In this document: one piece after another, positions 42,720 through 51,628 of the stretch | Layout: every line of letters starts with the position of its first letter | How positions within the stretch are numbered: the first letter of the stretch is position 1 | Assembly (NCBI RefSeq): GCF_000217955.3 | Contig: NZ_AFOY02000026.1 | Span: 1-64,000 of the forward strand | Length of the DNA: 64,000 bases | Source: Pseudomonas fluorescens HK44 | GTDB lineage: Bacteria > Pseudomonadota > Gammaproteobacteria > Pseudomonadales > Pseudomonadaceae | Direction of reading: 5' to 3' | Made by a program: the position numbers and the translations under genes | The notes under the pieces: generated by a model | The model's input: the letters and a program-made list of their open reading frames with translations, nothing else | Told to the model about the DNA's origin: nothing | Database searches by the model: none

Positions 42720-43739
42720 ATGTTCGCTCTCATGCAAAGCACTCGCCTTGAATCGCTGCACCTGAGCGTTGACCCGGTGACCGGGTTGAAGGCGGTGATT
42801 GCCATTCATTGCAGCCGTTTGGGCCCCGCCCTCGGTGGCTGCCGTTACCTTGCCTATCCCGACGATGAAAGCGCCGTGGTGGATGCTGCGCGCCTGGCGC
42901 AAGGCATGAGTTACAAAGCCGCACTGGCCGGCCTGGCACAGGGTGGCGGGGTGGCGGTGATCATTCGCCCGGCCCATGTCGAAAGCCGCAGTGCCTTGTT
43001 TGAAGCCTTCGGTCGCGTGGTCGAACAGCTCGACGGTCGCTACATCACGGCCATCGACAGCGGCACCTCGGTCGCCGACATGGACTGCATTGCCCAGACA
43101 ACCCAGCATGTCACCAGCACCACCGCTGCCGGCGATCCAGCACCGCATGCCGCCATGGGGGTGTTCAGCGGTATTCGCGCCACGGCCATGGCCCGCTTGG
43201 GCAGTGACAATCTCGAAGGCCTGCGGGTGGCGGTCCAGGGGTTGGGCAATGTCGGTTTTTCGCTCGCCGAGCAACTGCATGCCGCCGGGGCCGAATTGCT
43301 GGTCAGCGACATCGACGCCGGCAAGGTGCAACTGGCCATCGAGCAGTTGGGCGCCCGTCCGATTGCCAACGAATCGCTGCTCAGTACTCCCTGCGACATC
43401 CTCGCACCGTGCGGTCTGGGCGGCGTGCTCAACAGCCATAGCGTTGCGCAATTGCGCTGCGCCGCAGTGGCGGGTTCGGCCAACAATCAGTTGACCAACC
43501 TGCAGGTTGCCGATCAGTTGGAGAACCGCGGCATTCTGTATGCGCCGGACTACGTGATCAATTCCGGCGGGTTGATTTATGTATCGCTCAAACACCGTGG
43601 CGAGGCGTTGTCGAACATCACCGCGCACCTCTCGAAAATCAGCTCGCGGCTGACCGAAGTCTTCGCCCACGCCCAGGCTGAAAAACGCTCGCCGGCCCGG
43701 GTGGCGGATGAGCTGGCAGAGAAAGTGCTGTACCGATGA
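42720..43739 (+). CDS. ldh: Leucine dehydrogenase homologue lacking the catalytic lysine
   Basis: A 339-residue Glu/Leu/Phe/Val dehydrogenase homologue. The family would deaminate leucine or valine to 2-oxoacids with NAD. LGPALGGCRYLAYPDDESAV, the substrate-carboxylate Lys66 in QGMSYKAALAG, and the NAD motif VAVQGLGNVGFSL are present. The glycine-rich catalytic motif, GGGK in leucine dehydrogenases, reads GGGV (Val78, codon GTG at 42951), so the general-base lysine is missing. It precedes E1 alpha, E1 beta and E2 genes in the order known from the P. aeruginosa ldh locus. It may be inactive, or have another activity, or be regulatory. Confidence 0.85.
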   Translation: MFALMQSTRLESLHLSVDPVTGLKAVIAIHCSRLGPALGGCRYLAYPDDESAVVDAARLAQGMSYKAALAGLAQGGGVAVIIRPAHVESRSALFEAFGRVVEQLDGRYITAIDSGTSVADMDCIAQTTQHVTSTTAAGDPAPHAAMGVFSGIRATAMARLGSDNLEGLRVAVQGLGNVGFSLAEQLHAAGAELLVSDIDAGKVQLAIEQLGARPIANESLLSTPCDILAPCGLGGVLNSHSVAQLRCAAVAGSANNQLTNLQVADQLENRGILYAPDYVINSGGLIYVSLKHRGEALSNITAHLSKISSRLTEVFAHAQAEKRSPARVADELAEKVLYR

Positions 43740-43840
43740 CGGAGTGAGGACCTTACCTGGTCGACTTGCTCCTTGAGCCTGGCGCCACAAGCGTCAGGCC
43801 CGACAACGGCACGCTGACCCGGCGTGCAAGGAGCTGTTTG

Positions 43841-44938
43841 ATGTCTCATAACAAGGTCGACCTTCCCTACACCCGCTATTTATCCCCCGACGGCCAGGCG
43901 TTGAGCGAACTTCCCGCCTGGGCCGACGACTTCAATCTGCTGACCCGCCTCTACCGGCAAATGGTCCTGACCCGTCTCTTCGATCAAAAAGCCGTCGCCC
44001 TGCAACGCACCGGGCGCATCGGCACTTACGCACCCACGCTTGGCCAGGAAGCGATCGGCGTGGCAGTCGGCAGCCTGATGCATCCTGAAGACGTGCTGAT
44101 CCCGTATTACCGCGACACCGGCGTGCAATTGATGCGCGGGGTGCGCATGGAAGAGATTTTGCTGTACTGGGGCGGCGATGAGCGCGGCAGCGACTTTGCC
44201 GAGCCCGCGGCGGTCGAGGACTTCCCGATCTGCGTGCCGATTGCCACCCAGGCGCTGCACGCATGCGGAGTCGCCAGTGCATTCAAGATTCGCGGCGAGC
44301 ACCGGGTGGCTGTAACCACCTGCGGCGATGGCGCCACCAGCAAGGGCGACTTTCTTGAAGCCTTGAATGTCGCGGGGGCCTGGCAGTTGCCGGTGGTGTT
44401 CGTGATCAACAACAACCAGTGGGCGATCTCGGTGCCACGGCGGATTCAATGCGCGGCGCCGACCCTGGCACAGAAGGCAATCGGCGCCGGTTTCCACGGC
44501 GAGCAAGTCGATGGCAACGATATACTCGCGGTCTACGACCGGGTGCAAATCGCCCTTGAACGCGCGCGTCACGGTAAAGGCCCGGTGTTGCTGGAGTGTG
44601 TGAGTTACCGCCTCGGCGATCACACCACCGCAGACGATGCGACCCGCTATCGCCCGGCCGAAGAGGTCAAACAGGCCTGGCTTGAAGAACCGGTCAAGCG
44701 CTTGCAACGTTATCTGGCCGGGCAGGGCGTGTGGGACGAGGGGCGCGAACAGGCACTGATTGCCGAGTGTCAGGCGCTGGTGCAGGGCGCTGTGGATAAC
44801 TTCGATGCGGCCGGCCATCAGTCACCTGAATCGGTGATCGATCATGTTTATGCCCAGTGGCCGGCCGCATTGGCCGAGCAGCGCGAGTGGTTGCTTGAAC
44901 GCGCGGCGCGCCGTGCAGGAGAGGCCGCTCATGAGTAA
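43841..44938 (+). CDS. 2-Oxoacid dehydrogenase E1 component, alpha subunit
   Basis: A 365-residue thiamine-diphosphate subunit that decarboxylates a 2-oxoacid. The ThDP motif runs from GDGATSKGDFLEALNVAGAW to NNNQWAIS, and the substrate-channel region GTYAPTLGQEAIGVAVG is typical of the PdhA/BkdA group. The ATG at 43841 follows AAGGAG at 7 bases. The neighbouring leucine dehydrogenase homologue suggests branched-chain 2-oxoacids, but annotation as pyruvate dehydrogenase alpha is equally common for this type. Its stop overlaps the beta subunit start. Confidence 0.9.
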   Translation: MSHNKVDLPYTRYLSPDGQALSELPAWADDFNLLTRLYRQMVLTRLFDQKAVALQRTGRIGTYAPTLGQEAIGVAVGSLMHPEDVLIPYYRDTGVQLMRGVRMEEILLYWGGDERGSDFAEPAAVEDFPICVPIATQALHACGVASAFKIRGEHRVAVTTCGDGATSKGDFLEALNVAGAWQLPVVFVINNNQWAISVPRRIQCAAPTLAQKAIGAGFHGEQVDGNDILAVYDRVQIALERARHGKGPVLLECVSYRLGDHTTADDATRYRPAEEVKQAWLEEPVKRLQRYLAGQGVWDEGREQALIAECQALVQGAVDNFDAAGHQSPESVIDHVYAQWPAALAEQREWLLERAARRAGEAAHE

Positions 44939-45917
44939 CGGCAAAGTCACGCTGCTGGAAGCGGTCAACCTGGCGTTGCACCGGGCCATGCGCGAGGACG
45001 AAAACGTGATTGTGCTCGGTGAGGACGTCGGCGTGAACGGTGGTGTGTTTCGCGCCACGCTAGGGCTGCGCGACAGCTTTGGCTTCAAGCGGGTGATCGA
45101 TACGCCGCTGGCCGAAACCATGCTCGGCGGCCTGGTGATCGGCATGGCCGCCCAAGGTTTGAAACCGGTGCTGGAAATCCAGTTCATGGGCTTCATCTAC
45201 GCGACCATGGAGCATCTGGTGTCCCACGCCAGCCGCATGCGCAATCGCACGCGCGGGCGGATCACTTGCCCGATGGTGCTGCGCACGCCGATGGGCGCCG
45301 GCATTCGTGCGCCGGAACACCACAGTGAAAGCACCGAGGCGCTGTTTGCACATATTCCGGGGTTACGCGTGCTGATTCCTTCGTCACCGGCGCGGGCTTA
45401 TGGCCTGCTGCTGGCGGCCATCGACGACCCGGACCCGGTAGTCTTTCTCGAACCGACGCGGCTCTACCGAATGAACCCGCAACCGTTGATCGACGATGGC
45501 AAACGCCTGCCGCTCGATACCTGTTTCACCTTGCGTGAAGGCAGCGATATCACTCTGATCAGCTGGGGCGCCAGCGTCATGGAAACCTTGCAGGCAGCCG
45601 ATGCGCTGGCGGAACAAGGGATTTGGGCGGAGGTGATCGATGTCGCGAGCATCAAGCCGCTGGACCTCGACACGCTGGAGGCCTCGGTGCGCAAGACTGG
45701 CCGTTGCGTGATCGTCCATGAAGCGCCACGAACCTGTGGCGTCGGCGCGGAAATCGCCGCCAGCCTCTATGAACGTGCATTGCTGGATTTGCAGGCGCCG
45801 ATCCTGCGGGTCACTGCGCCGGACATTCCGCCACCGCTGTATCGGCAAGAGTTGCTGTACATGCCCAACGTCGAAGACATCCTTCACGCCTGCGACAGCG
45901 TGCTGCACCACTTCTAA
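44931..45917 (+). CDS. 2-Oxoacid dehydrogenase E1 component, beta subunit
   Basis: A 328-residue partner of E1 alpha, with the transketolase pyrimidine-binding domain (VTLLEAVNLALHRAMREDENVIVLGEDVG, containing the ThDP-activating Glu) and the C-terminal transketolase domain (RCVIVHEAPRTCGVGAEIAA). The ATG at 44931 overlaps the alpha stop codon (ATGAGTAA), implying coupled translation and a stoichiometric heterotetramer. An upstream in-frame start would lie inside the alpha gene. Confidence 0.92.
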   Translation: MSNGKVTLLEAVNLALHRAMREDENVIVLGEDVGVNGGVFRATLGLRDSFGFKRVIDTPLAETMLGGLVIGMAAQGLKPVLEIQFMGFIYATMEHLVSHASRMRNRTRGRITCPMVLRTPMGAGIRAPEHHSESTEALFAHIPGLRVLIPSSPARAYGLLLAAIDDPDPVVFLEPTRLYRMNPQPLIDDGKRLPLDTCFTLREGSDITLISWGASVMETLQAADALAEQGIWAEVIDVASIKPLDLDTLEASVRKTGRCVIVHEAPRTCGVGAEIAASLYERALLDLQAPILRVTAPDIPPPLYRQELLYMPNVEDILHACDSVLHHF

Positions 45918-45945
45918 AGAGGCGCCTGAGGCCCGGGAGGCTGCG

Positions 45946-47055
45946 ATGAAATATTTCAAATTGCCTGACTTGGGCGAGGGGCTGCAAGAAGCGGAAATCG
46001 TCGAATGGCACGTCAAGGTCGGCGATACGGTGAAGGCCGATCAACTGTTGGTATCGGTGGAAACCGCCAAGGCCCTGGTGGATATTCCCGCACCTTACGA
46101 CGGTGTGGTGGCGAAAACCTTCGGCGACGAAGGTGACATCCTGCACGTCGGCGAACCCTTGCTGGGGTATGAAGGCGAGGCGGATGCCGGCACGGTGGTC
46201 GGTCGGCTTGAAGGCGGCGGCAGCCGTCAGGACGATCGGTTTTTCGTTGGCGCCGCACCCTCGACCCGCGAACACATGAACGCTCGCGCTACCCCGGCGG
46301 TGCGGCAACTGGCCCGGCAACTGGGCGTCGAGTTGACTGGGCTGGTCGGGTCCGGCCCCGATGGGCTGATCACCCGCAGCGACGTGGAAAGTGCCGCGCA
46401 AACCGAGCGTGACAAATTTGGCGGGGAGAAGCTGCGCGGGGTGCGCCGCAGCATGGCGCTGAACATGGCCAGGTCCCACGCCGAGGTGGTGCCGGTGACC
46501 ATCTACGCCGATGCCAACCTGCATCGCTGGGGCCGTGCGCGTGATCCGTTGATCCGTTTGGCCAAAGCCATGGCGGCAGCCTGTGCCGTGGAGCCGATGC
46601 TCAACAGTGGGTTTGATGGCAAGTCCTTGTCGATCAAGCACCACGACACCCTGAATCTGGGCATTGCCGTCGACACCCCCGACGGTTTGTTCGTGCCGGT
46701 GTTGCGCGATGTGGGCAATCGCTCGTCAGATGATTTGAAAGAAGGCATCACTCGCTTGCGCGCCGACGTGCAGGCGCGCTCGATCCCGGCCAGGGAAATG
46801 ATGGGCGCGACCCTGACCTTGTCGAACTTCGGCACCCTGTTCGGGCGCTATGCCAACCCGGTGGTCGTACCGCCGCAAGTGGCGATCCTCGCGGCCGGTG
46901 CCATTCGCGACGAACCGGTGGCGATGGCGGGCAAGGTTGTGGTGCACCCGATATTGCCGCTGTCGCTGACTTTCGATCACCGGGTGGTGACGGGAGGGGA
47001 AGCAGCACGGTTCTTCAAGGTGTTGGTCGAGGCACTGGAACAACCGGACAGTTGA
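45946..47055 (+). CDS. Dihydrolipoyl acyltransferase (E2)
   Basis: The 369-residue core of a 2-oxoacid dehydrogenase complex. A single lipoyl domain (1-80, lipoylated Lys42 in SVETAKALVDIP), a peripheral-subunit-binding domain (ATPAVRQLARQLGVELTGLVGSG), and a catalytic domain ending in SLTFDHRVVTGGEAARFF, with the DHRxxxG His-containing motif. ATG at 45946 behind GGGAGG. No lipoamide dehydrogenase gene follows, so E3 must be shared with another complex. Acyl specificity is unproven. Confidence 0.92.
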   Translation: MKYFKLPDLGEGLQEAEIVEWHVKVGDTVKADQLLVSVETAKALVDIPAPYDGVVAKTFGDEGDILHVGEPLLGYEGEADAGTVVGRLEGGGSRQDDRFFVGAAPSTREHMNARATPAVRQLARQLGVELTGLVGSGPDGLITRSDVESAAQTERDKFGGEKLRGVRRSMALNMARSHAEVVPVTIYADANLHRWGRARDPLIRLAKAMAAACAVEPMLNSGFDGKSLSIKHHDTLNLGIAVDTPDGLFVPVLRDVGNRSSDDLKEGITRLRADVQARSIPAREMMGATLTLSNFGTLFGRYANPVVVPPQVAILAAGAIRDEPVAMAGKVVVHPILPLSLTFDHRVVTGGEAARFFKVLVEALEQPDS

Positions 47056-47065
47056 AATCCAGGCA

Positions 47066-47098
47066 TGAAAAAGGCCCTGAGTCAGTGACTCAGGGCCT
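47066..47098 (-). terminator. Terminator between E2 and yebG
   Basis: AGGCCCTGAGTCA-G-TGACTCAGGGCCT is an almost continuous palindrome. The minus strand leaves it through a T run, so it ends yebG and may also stop the E2 operon. Confidence 0.85.
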
Positions 47099-47116
47099 GT
47101 TCAATTCGGGCGTTGC

Positions 47117-47458
47117 TTACTTGGCAGGTTTAGCGGATTTTGCGGGTTTGGCAGGCTCCGCTGATTCCGTTGGCTCAACAGGTTCAACTGGTTCAACGGC
47201 TGCAACAGGCACGTTGAGCAATTCGGACAGGGCGTCCGGCTGGCTCTTGAACGCCTTGGCGAACACATCGCGGTTTTTCGCCATGTAGATCCCGGCTTCT
47301 TCCACCTGTTGCTCGGTCAGCGACGGAACCGCTTTTTGCAACACTTGCGCCAGTAATTCAGCCAGTTCGAGCATTTTGTCATGACGGTCAGCTTCGGCTT
47401 TATCCATGAACAAGCGCTCCAGATCTCGGCTGCTGCGGTATACCACTTCGACGGCCAT
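47117..47458 (-). CDS. yebG: SOS-induced protein YebG
   Basis: A 113-residue protein whose first 80 residues are the YebG domain (MAVEVVYRSSRDLERLFMDK, EQQVEEAGIYMAKNRDVFAKAF). YebG is induced by DNA damage through LexA in E. coli and its molecular role is unknown. A perfect LexA box lies 44 bases upstream. Odd is the low-complexity tail (VEPVEPVEPTESAEPAKPAK and SAKPAK), an intrinsically disordered Pro/Glu/Ala/Lys stretch absent from the enterobacterial protein. Confidence 0.9.
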   Translation of the reverse strand: MAVEVVYRSSRDLERLFMDKAEADRHDKMLELAELLAQVLQKAVPSLTEQQVEEAGIYMAKNRDVFAKAFKSQPDALSELLNVPVAAVEPVEPVEPTESAEPAKPAKSAKPAK

Positions 47459-47501
47459 TCACCACCTCACATGCCTTCACGATAGTTGTCTTTTGCGACT
47501 A

Positions 47502-47517
47502 CTGTATTTATATACAG
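47502..47517 (-). promoter_or_regulatory. LexA box of yebG
   Basis: CTGTATTTATATACAG matches the CTG-N10-CAG SOS consensus with full CTGTAT/ATACAG symmetry. Confidence 0.9.
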
Positions 47518-47644
47518 CCAAAAGGATAAGCGAATCCCTGCGCTTTGGGTAGTGGCTTTTTAATGTAGACCGGATTCAGGATTTGTCAGGCGGGCCGAGT
47601 GGCCGCAATCGCTGGCAAGCCAGCGATTTTTAGAAGAGGAGCGG

Positions 47645-48349
47645 TTATTGCGCGGCGATGCTGTAACCGTCGAACGCCGTCTGCTGTTGCAGGGCGGTGA
47701 CGATGGCTTTGCGGGTAGCCGGTTGTTCGGTGCCGGCATTGTCAATGAAGGTCTCGCTGGCAAGCTCCGCCTCGTCGCCTTCACCCACAAAGGTGAAACC
47801 GAGGAATTCGAAGGCTTCACGGTCGACGTTCGGCTTGGAGCGCGGGTTGCGCAGTGGCAGGCTGACGCTGGTGCCGTCCTTGCTGATGCTGAACACTTCG
47901 ATTTCTTTCTTGGGGCGGGCCGCTTTGCTCTTGCCGCTGCTTGGGTTGCTGATGGCTTGATGGGTCTGGTTCAGCACTTTCAGCGCCAGGCCATAGACCA
48001 GTTCCTGAAAGCTTGGGTCATCCTTGAAACTCGACAGAATCCGGCTGATCGGGAACTTGCTGCTCAGGTCTTCGAGGGCAGCGATATCGGCGGCCTCGGC
48101 GTCCTTGAGTTGTTTGAGCTCGCCCATCAGTTCGTAGGCTTTGTCGTCGTCGAAACGGTCGTGAGCCTGGCGGATGGCCGCGCGCAATTCGCGAATCTGG
48201 TCGCTTTCTTTCGAGGTGTGGAAGGCATCCAGGACCATCTCGCTGATGGTTTTGGCCTGCGGCACGTGTTGTGAAAGATTGATGGAGTTTTCGTATTCCG
48301 CTTTGGACGACAAGGTGACTACGGATTCAGCGGTATTGGAATCTGGCAT
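47645..48349 (-). CDS. Uncharacterised 234-residue protein
   Basis: A cytosolic protein without signal peptide or membrane helices. The N-terminal half is helical and acidic (SEMVLDAFHTSKESDQIREL; RFDDDKAYELMGELKQLKDAEAADIAALEDL), suggesting a coiled coil at about 50-95. A basic linker (SSGKSKAARPKKEIE) follows near 140-150, then a beta-rich C-terminal part. The helical-linker-compact layout recalls nucleoid-associated proteins such as H-NS/MvaT but I see no AT-hook or real similarity. Possible start at 48349 with no strong ribosome site. I do not recognise a family. Confidence 0.7.
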   Translation of the reverse strand: MPDSNTAESVVTLSSKAEYENSINLSQHVPQAKTISEMVLDAFHTSKESDQIRELRAAIRQAHDRFDDDKAYELMGELKQLKDAEAADIAALEDLSSKFPISRILSSFKDDPSFQELVYGLALKVLNQTHQAISNPSSGKSKAARPKKEIEVFSISKDGTSVSLPLRNPRSKPNVDREAFEFLGFTFVGEGDEAELASETFIDNAGTEQPATRKAIVTALQQQTAFDGYSIAAQ

Positions 48350-48509
48350 TGAAATTTCACTACTTCTTTAAACAGAATTTAAGACGAGAACAGCATCGGC
48401 GTTTTCGGGTTGCCTAATCTATTGGACCGCTGCGATGTTGTCACGGACCACCGGACGATCAGGGCAACGCAGCGACCGATGTGAGCGCAACAGCGGCCAA
48501 TCGCTGCGC

Positions 48510-48544
48510 AAAAAAGGCCCCGCGTTCGATTCGAGGGCGGGGCT
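48510..48544 (-). terminator. Minus-strand terminator
   Basis: GCCCCGC (48517-48523) and GCGGGGC (48537-48543), with a T run on the minus strand; it serves the membrane protein gene at 48634-49146. The rest of 48350-48633 shows no gene. Confidence 0.75.
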
Positions 48545-48633
48545 AAAGGCAGTCCGGCGGGCATTAGGTATTCAGTTCATTTCGGCGACCAGTACTTCAA
48601 CCATGGCCTTCGCGATAAAGCGTGGGTTGTTTT

Positions 48634-49146
48634 TTAACCAGCGGGAGCGTTTTTGAGTGCCAGCAGCGCTAGCAACTCGCGGTACAGCGTGATTGCCCGA
48701 CCGCAAAAGAGCCCGACCGTAAACCCCGAGGCGATGCCCGTGAGTGCCAGCATCTGCACACTGGCCGAGCGTTCCGGGTGAACGGCGGATTGATAACCGA
48801 TGAAGTACTTCACCGCAAAGAACAGCAGAGAGATATAGAGAATCTTCCAGGTGCCGGGAACGATCAGGTCTTTGCCGTCACTGTCCAGCGTCACCCCACG
48901 GCGTGAGAACAACGCAATCGCCGCCAGACTGCCCAGCGCAATACCGGCGAGCCAGCTGCCTAGCGTCAATTCGGTATGTTCGTGGTAATTCAGCGAAAAA
49001 AATGACCAGGGCGTCAGGATGCCCGGTGTGATCAGTAGGGAGAGTTTGCTTTCCTGGCTGGGCGTTCTGGCCCTGAGCCCGTAATAGCAGATCAACAGGA
49101 AAACCCCATAGACCCACAGCGGCGTACCTTGCAGGATATCGAGCAT
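48634..49146 (-). CDS. Integral membrane protein, probably DUF6622
   Basis: A 170-residue inner-membrane protein with about five helices: LWVYGVFLLICYYGL, LLITPGILTPWSFFSL, LGSWLAGIALGSLAAIALF, ILYISLLFFAVKYFIGY, and LALTGIASGFTVGLFCGRAI. The layout and the GLRARTP turn after helix one fit the DUF6622 family, whose function is unknown; this assignment is from memory of the pattern. It is a single gene with its own terminator, downstream of the two-component pair. Confidence 0.7.
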   Translation of the reverse strand: MLDILQGTPLWVYGVFLLICYYGLRARTPSQESKLSLLITPGILTPWSFFSLNYHEHTELTLGSWLAGIALGSLAAIALFSRRGVTLDSDGKDLIVPGTWKILYISLLFFAVKYFIGYQSAVHPERSASVQMLALTGIASGFTVGLFCGRAITLYRELLALLALKNAPAG

Positions 49147-49236
49147 CAGCGGATACCTGCGCGGAGTTGAGGCGGGGTGGTTTGGTAAACCATGGTCAGC
49201 GTCCTTGCTTGAGTCAATGTCAGGGATACTAGCGGA

Positions 49237-50763
49237 TTATCGCTGGGGCGAATTCAAATTCATCGAGCGAACCGCCAACGCGCTCGCCGTTTCCTCATCC
49301 ACCGGCAGCGAAAAGCGGAAGGTTGCGCCCTGGCCCGGCACATCGAGCAAGTGAATCTCGCGGCCATGCAGTTGCAGAATGCGGTGCACGATGCGCAATC
49401 CCAAACCGCCGTCGCGGCGCGCACCGCCAATGTTGAAAGGGCGCAGGAACAAGCCTTCGCGCAGTTCCGCGGCGATGCCCGGGCCGCTGTCGCTGACGGT
49501 GATCTCGACGAACTTGCCTTGCGGGACAAGGCTGATGTCGATTTCACCGCCATCGGGTGTGTGGCGCAAGGCGTTGTCGAACAGGTTGGTCAGCACGCGC
49601 TCGATCAGCCCAAGGTCGGCGCAGACCGCCGAGACGTTCGGTGCGAAGCTCGCCTTGAGCTGCACGTGCCGGGCTTCGGCGGTCAGCTCGAATTTCTGAA
49701 AGATGTCCTGCACCAGATCGGTCAGGGAAAAACGCTCCAGCACCGGTTGGACGAAACCGTGTTCCAGGCGCACCAGTTCCAGCAACGACTGCGCGAGACC
49801 ACCGACCTTGCGGCTCTGGTCGAGGGCGATGCCCAGGTAGCGGCGGCGCTCGGCCGGGGTCAGGCTGGCATCTTTCAACGACAGGGTTTCGAGGTAGCCA
49901 TGCAGCGACGCCAGCGGTGTGCGCAGGTCGTGGGAGATATTGGCGACCAGCTCGCGGCGCTCCTGATCCTGGCGCGTCAGGGAACGCCATTGTTCGCCCA
50001 GGCGCTTTTGCATCTGCCGGAAGGCGGCATCGAGCACGGCGATTTCGTCCTGAGTGGCGAGGTTCTCCGTTGTACTTGAGGGCGCCGGCGAGGGCGGTGC
50101 GACCGGTGCGCCGTCAATGTCGAAATGCGCGACTGTGTCGGTCAGGCGGCGCAGCGGCCGGGTGATCAGGGTAAACGCCGTGAGACCGGCGATCAGGCAC
50201 AGCAACGCGACCATCCCGATCGACCACAGCGCGGTGTTCAGTGCGGCGCTGGTGGCGCCGCGTTCGGCGTAGCGGTCGTGTTCTTCGCTGAGCAGCACCA
50301 CGTAGAGATAGCCAACCTGCTGACCGTTGACCTTGAGCGGTGCGGCGCTGAACACCTTGCGCCCGTCGATGCTGCGCGGGTCGTCGCCGAGAATCGGCAG
50401 GGCTTCACCGTTGAGCAGGCGTCGCACGGGCAACAGATCGACCTGCTCGCGACGCAGGTGGCCTTCCGGCGCCGCATTGCCGACCACCCGGCCGCTGCTG
50501 TCGAGCAAATAGACTTCGACACTCGGGTTCACCAGCATCAACTGGCTGAACAACTCGCGCAATGCATCGGGTTTCAGGCCATTGGCGTCCATCAACTGGG
50601 TGTCGTGGGCAATATGCTGCGCCAGGTCCCGGGACAAACCTTGCACCACTTCCAGCTCATGCATGTGGTTGGAGCGCACCTGCATCCACACCGACGTGCC
50701 GCTGCACACCAACAGCAACAGGGCGAACACTGCCGACAGGCGCTGGGTGAGTGTCAGTCTCAT
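49237..50763 (-). CDS. Sensor histidine kinase
   Basis: A 508-residue membrane kinase paired with the regulator just upstream. The N-terminal helix (LSAVFALLLLVCSGTSVWMQ), a periplasmic loop of about 150 residues, a second helix (SIGMVALLCLIAGLTAFTLI), HAMP, the phospho-accepting His in LVANISHDLRTPLASLHGY, and an HATPase with DNALRH and GGLGLRIVHRI are seen. The ATG at 50763 overlaps the regulator stop (ATGA). The pair is divergent from the msrB-dipZ-msrA set, with 152 bases between them, which suggests control of periplasmic oxidative-damage repair. Confidence 0.88.
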   Translation of the reverse strand: MRLTLTQRLSAVFALLLLVCSGTSVWMQVRSNHMHELEVVQGLSRDLAQHIAHDTQLMDANGLKPDALRELFSQLMLVNPSVEVYLLDSSGRVVGNAAPEGHLRREQVDLLPVRRLLNGEALPILGDDPRSIDGRKVFSAAPLKVNGQQVGYLYVVLLSEEHDRYAERGATSAALNTALWSIGMVALLCLIAGLTAFTLITRPLRRLTDTVAHFDIDGAPVAPPSPAPSSTTENLATQDEIAVLDAAFRQMQKRLGEQWRSLTRQDQERRELVANISHDLRTPLASLHGYLETLSLKDASLTPAERRRYLGIALDQSRKVGGLAQSLLELVRLEHGFVQPVLERFSLTDLVQDIFQKFELTAEARHVQLKASFAPNVSAVCADLGLIERVLTNLFDNALRHTPDGGEIDISLVPQGKFVEITVSDSGPGIAAELREGLFLRPFNIGGARRDGGLGLRIVHRILQLHGREIHLLDVPGQGATFRFSLPVDEETASALAVRSMNLNSPQR

Positions 50764-51476
50764 GGCTGCTCCTGCGCCGGGGCGAATTTGTAGCCACGGC
50801 CCCACACCGTGAGAATCCGCACCGGTTGCGCCGGGTCGGTTTCGATCTTGGACCGCAGACGATTGATGTGGGTGTTGACGGTGTGCTCGTAGCCTTCGTG
50901 GCTGTAACCCCAGACGGCGTTCAGCAGGTCCATGCGCGAGAAGACCTTGCCCGGCTGCCGGGCGAAAAAGTACAGCAGGTCGAACTCGCGTGGGGTGAGG
51001 TCCAGGCGCTTGCCGTCGAGCGACACGTCGCGGGTGATCGGATCGATGAACAGCCCGTCGCAGGTCAGGCTGCCAGCGTCCATTCTCAGGTTGCGGGCCA
51101 TGGCGTCGACCCGCCGCAGCAGGGCCTTGACCCGCGCCACCAGCTCAAGCATCGAGAAGGGTTTGGCCAGGTAATCGTCGGCGCCCAGCTCCAGGCCGAG
51201 AATGCGGTGCACTTCGCTCGACCGGGCGCTGGTGATGATGATCGGGGTGTAACGGGCCATGGCGCGGGCGCGGCGGCAGATTTCCAGGCCGTCGACGCCC
51301 GGCAGCATCAGGTCGAGGATCAGCGCGTCCCAACTGCCTTGCTCGAGCAGGCGCAAGCCTTCGTTGCCATCGGCGCTGTGCACGACCTCGAAATGTTCGT
51401 CGCGCAGGTGCAGGCAGATCAGGTCGGCGATGTGTTTGTCGTCCTCGACCACCAGGACTCGTTTGGGTTGATCCAT
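50760..51476 (-). CDS. OmpR-family response regulator
   Basis: A 238-residue regulator. The receiver domain has VVEDDKH, the phospho-acceptor Asp in DALILDLMLPGVDG, and Lys in YLAKPFSM. The winged helix ends in VRILTVWGRGYKFAP. It is the first gene of the pair and is divergent from msrB. Inference: it responds to oxidative or hypochlorite stress sensed by its kinase, by analogy with two-component systems linked to periplasmic methionine sulfoxide reductases elsewhere. Confidence 0.9.
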   Translation of the reverse strand: MDQPKRVLVVEDDKHIADLICLHLRDEHFEVVHSADGNEGLRLLEQGSWDALILDLMLPGVDGLEICRRARAMARYTPIIITSARSSEVHRILGLELGADDYLAKPFSMLELVARVKALLRRVDAMARNLRMDAGSLTCDGLFIDPITRDVSLDGKRLDLTPREFDLLYFFARQPGKVFSRMDLLNAVWGYSHEGYEHTVNTHINRLRSKIETDPAQPVRILTVWGRGYKFAPAQEQP

Positions 51477-51628
51477 TGGGACTTAATCCTGTTGCGCAGT
51501 GCACGTATTGTGCGGGGTTTTCCCTCGGCGAGTTATCACGAATTGTTTAACTCCACGTGAGGATTTGGCGATCACCTCAAGCCTAGGCTGTGTTCCATGT
51601 CATCCACGGCGGATTTAGGGAGAGGGCC

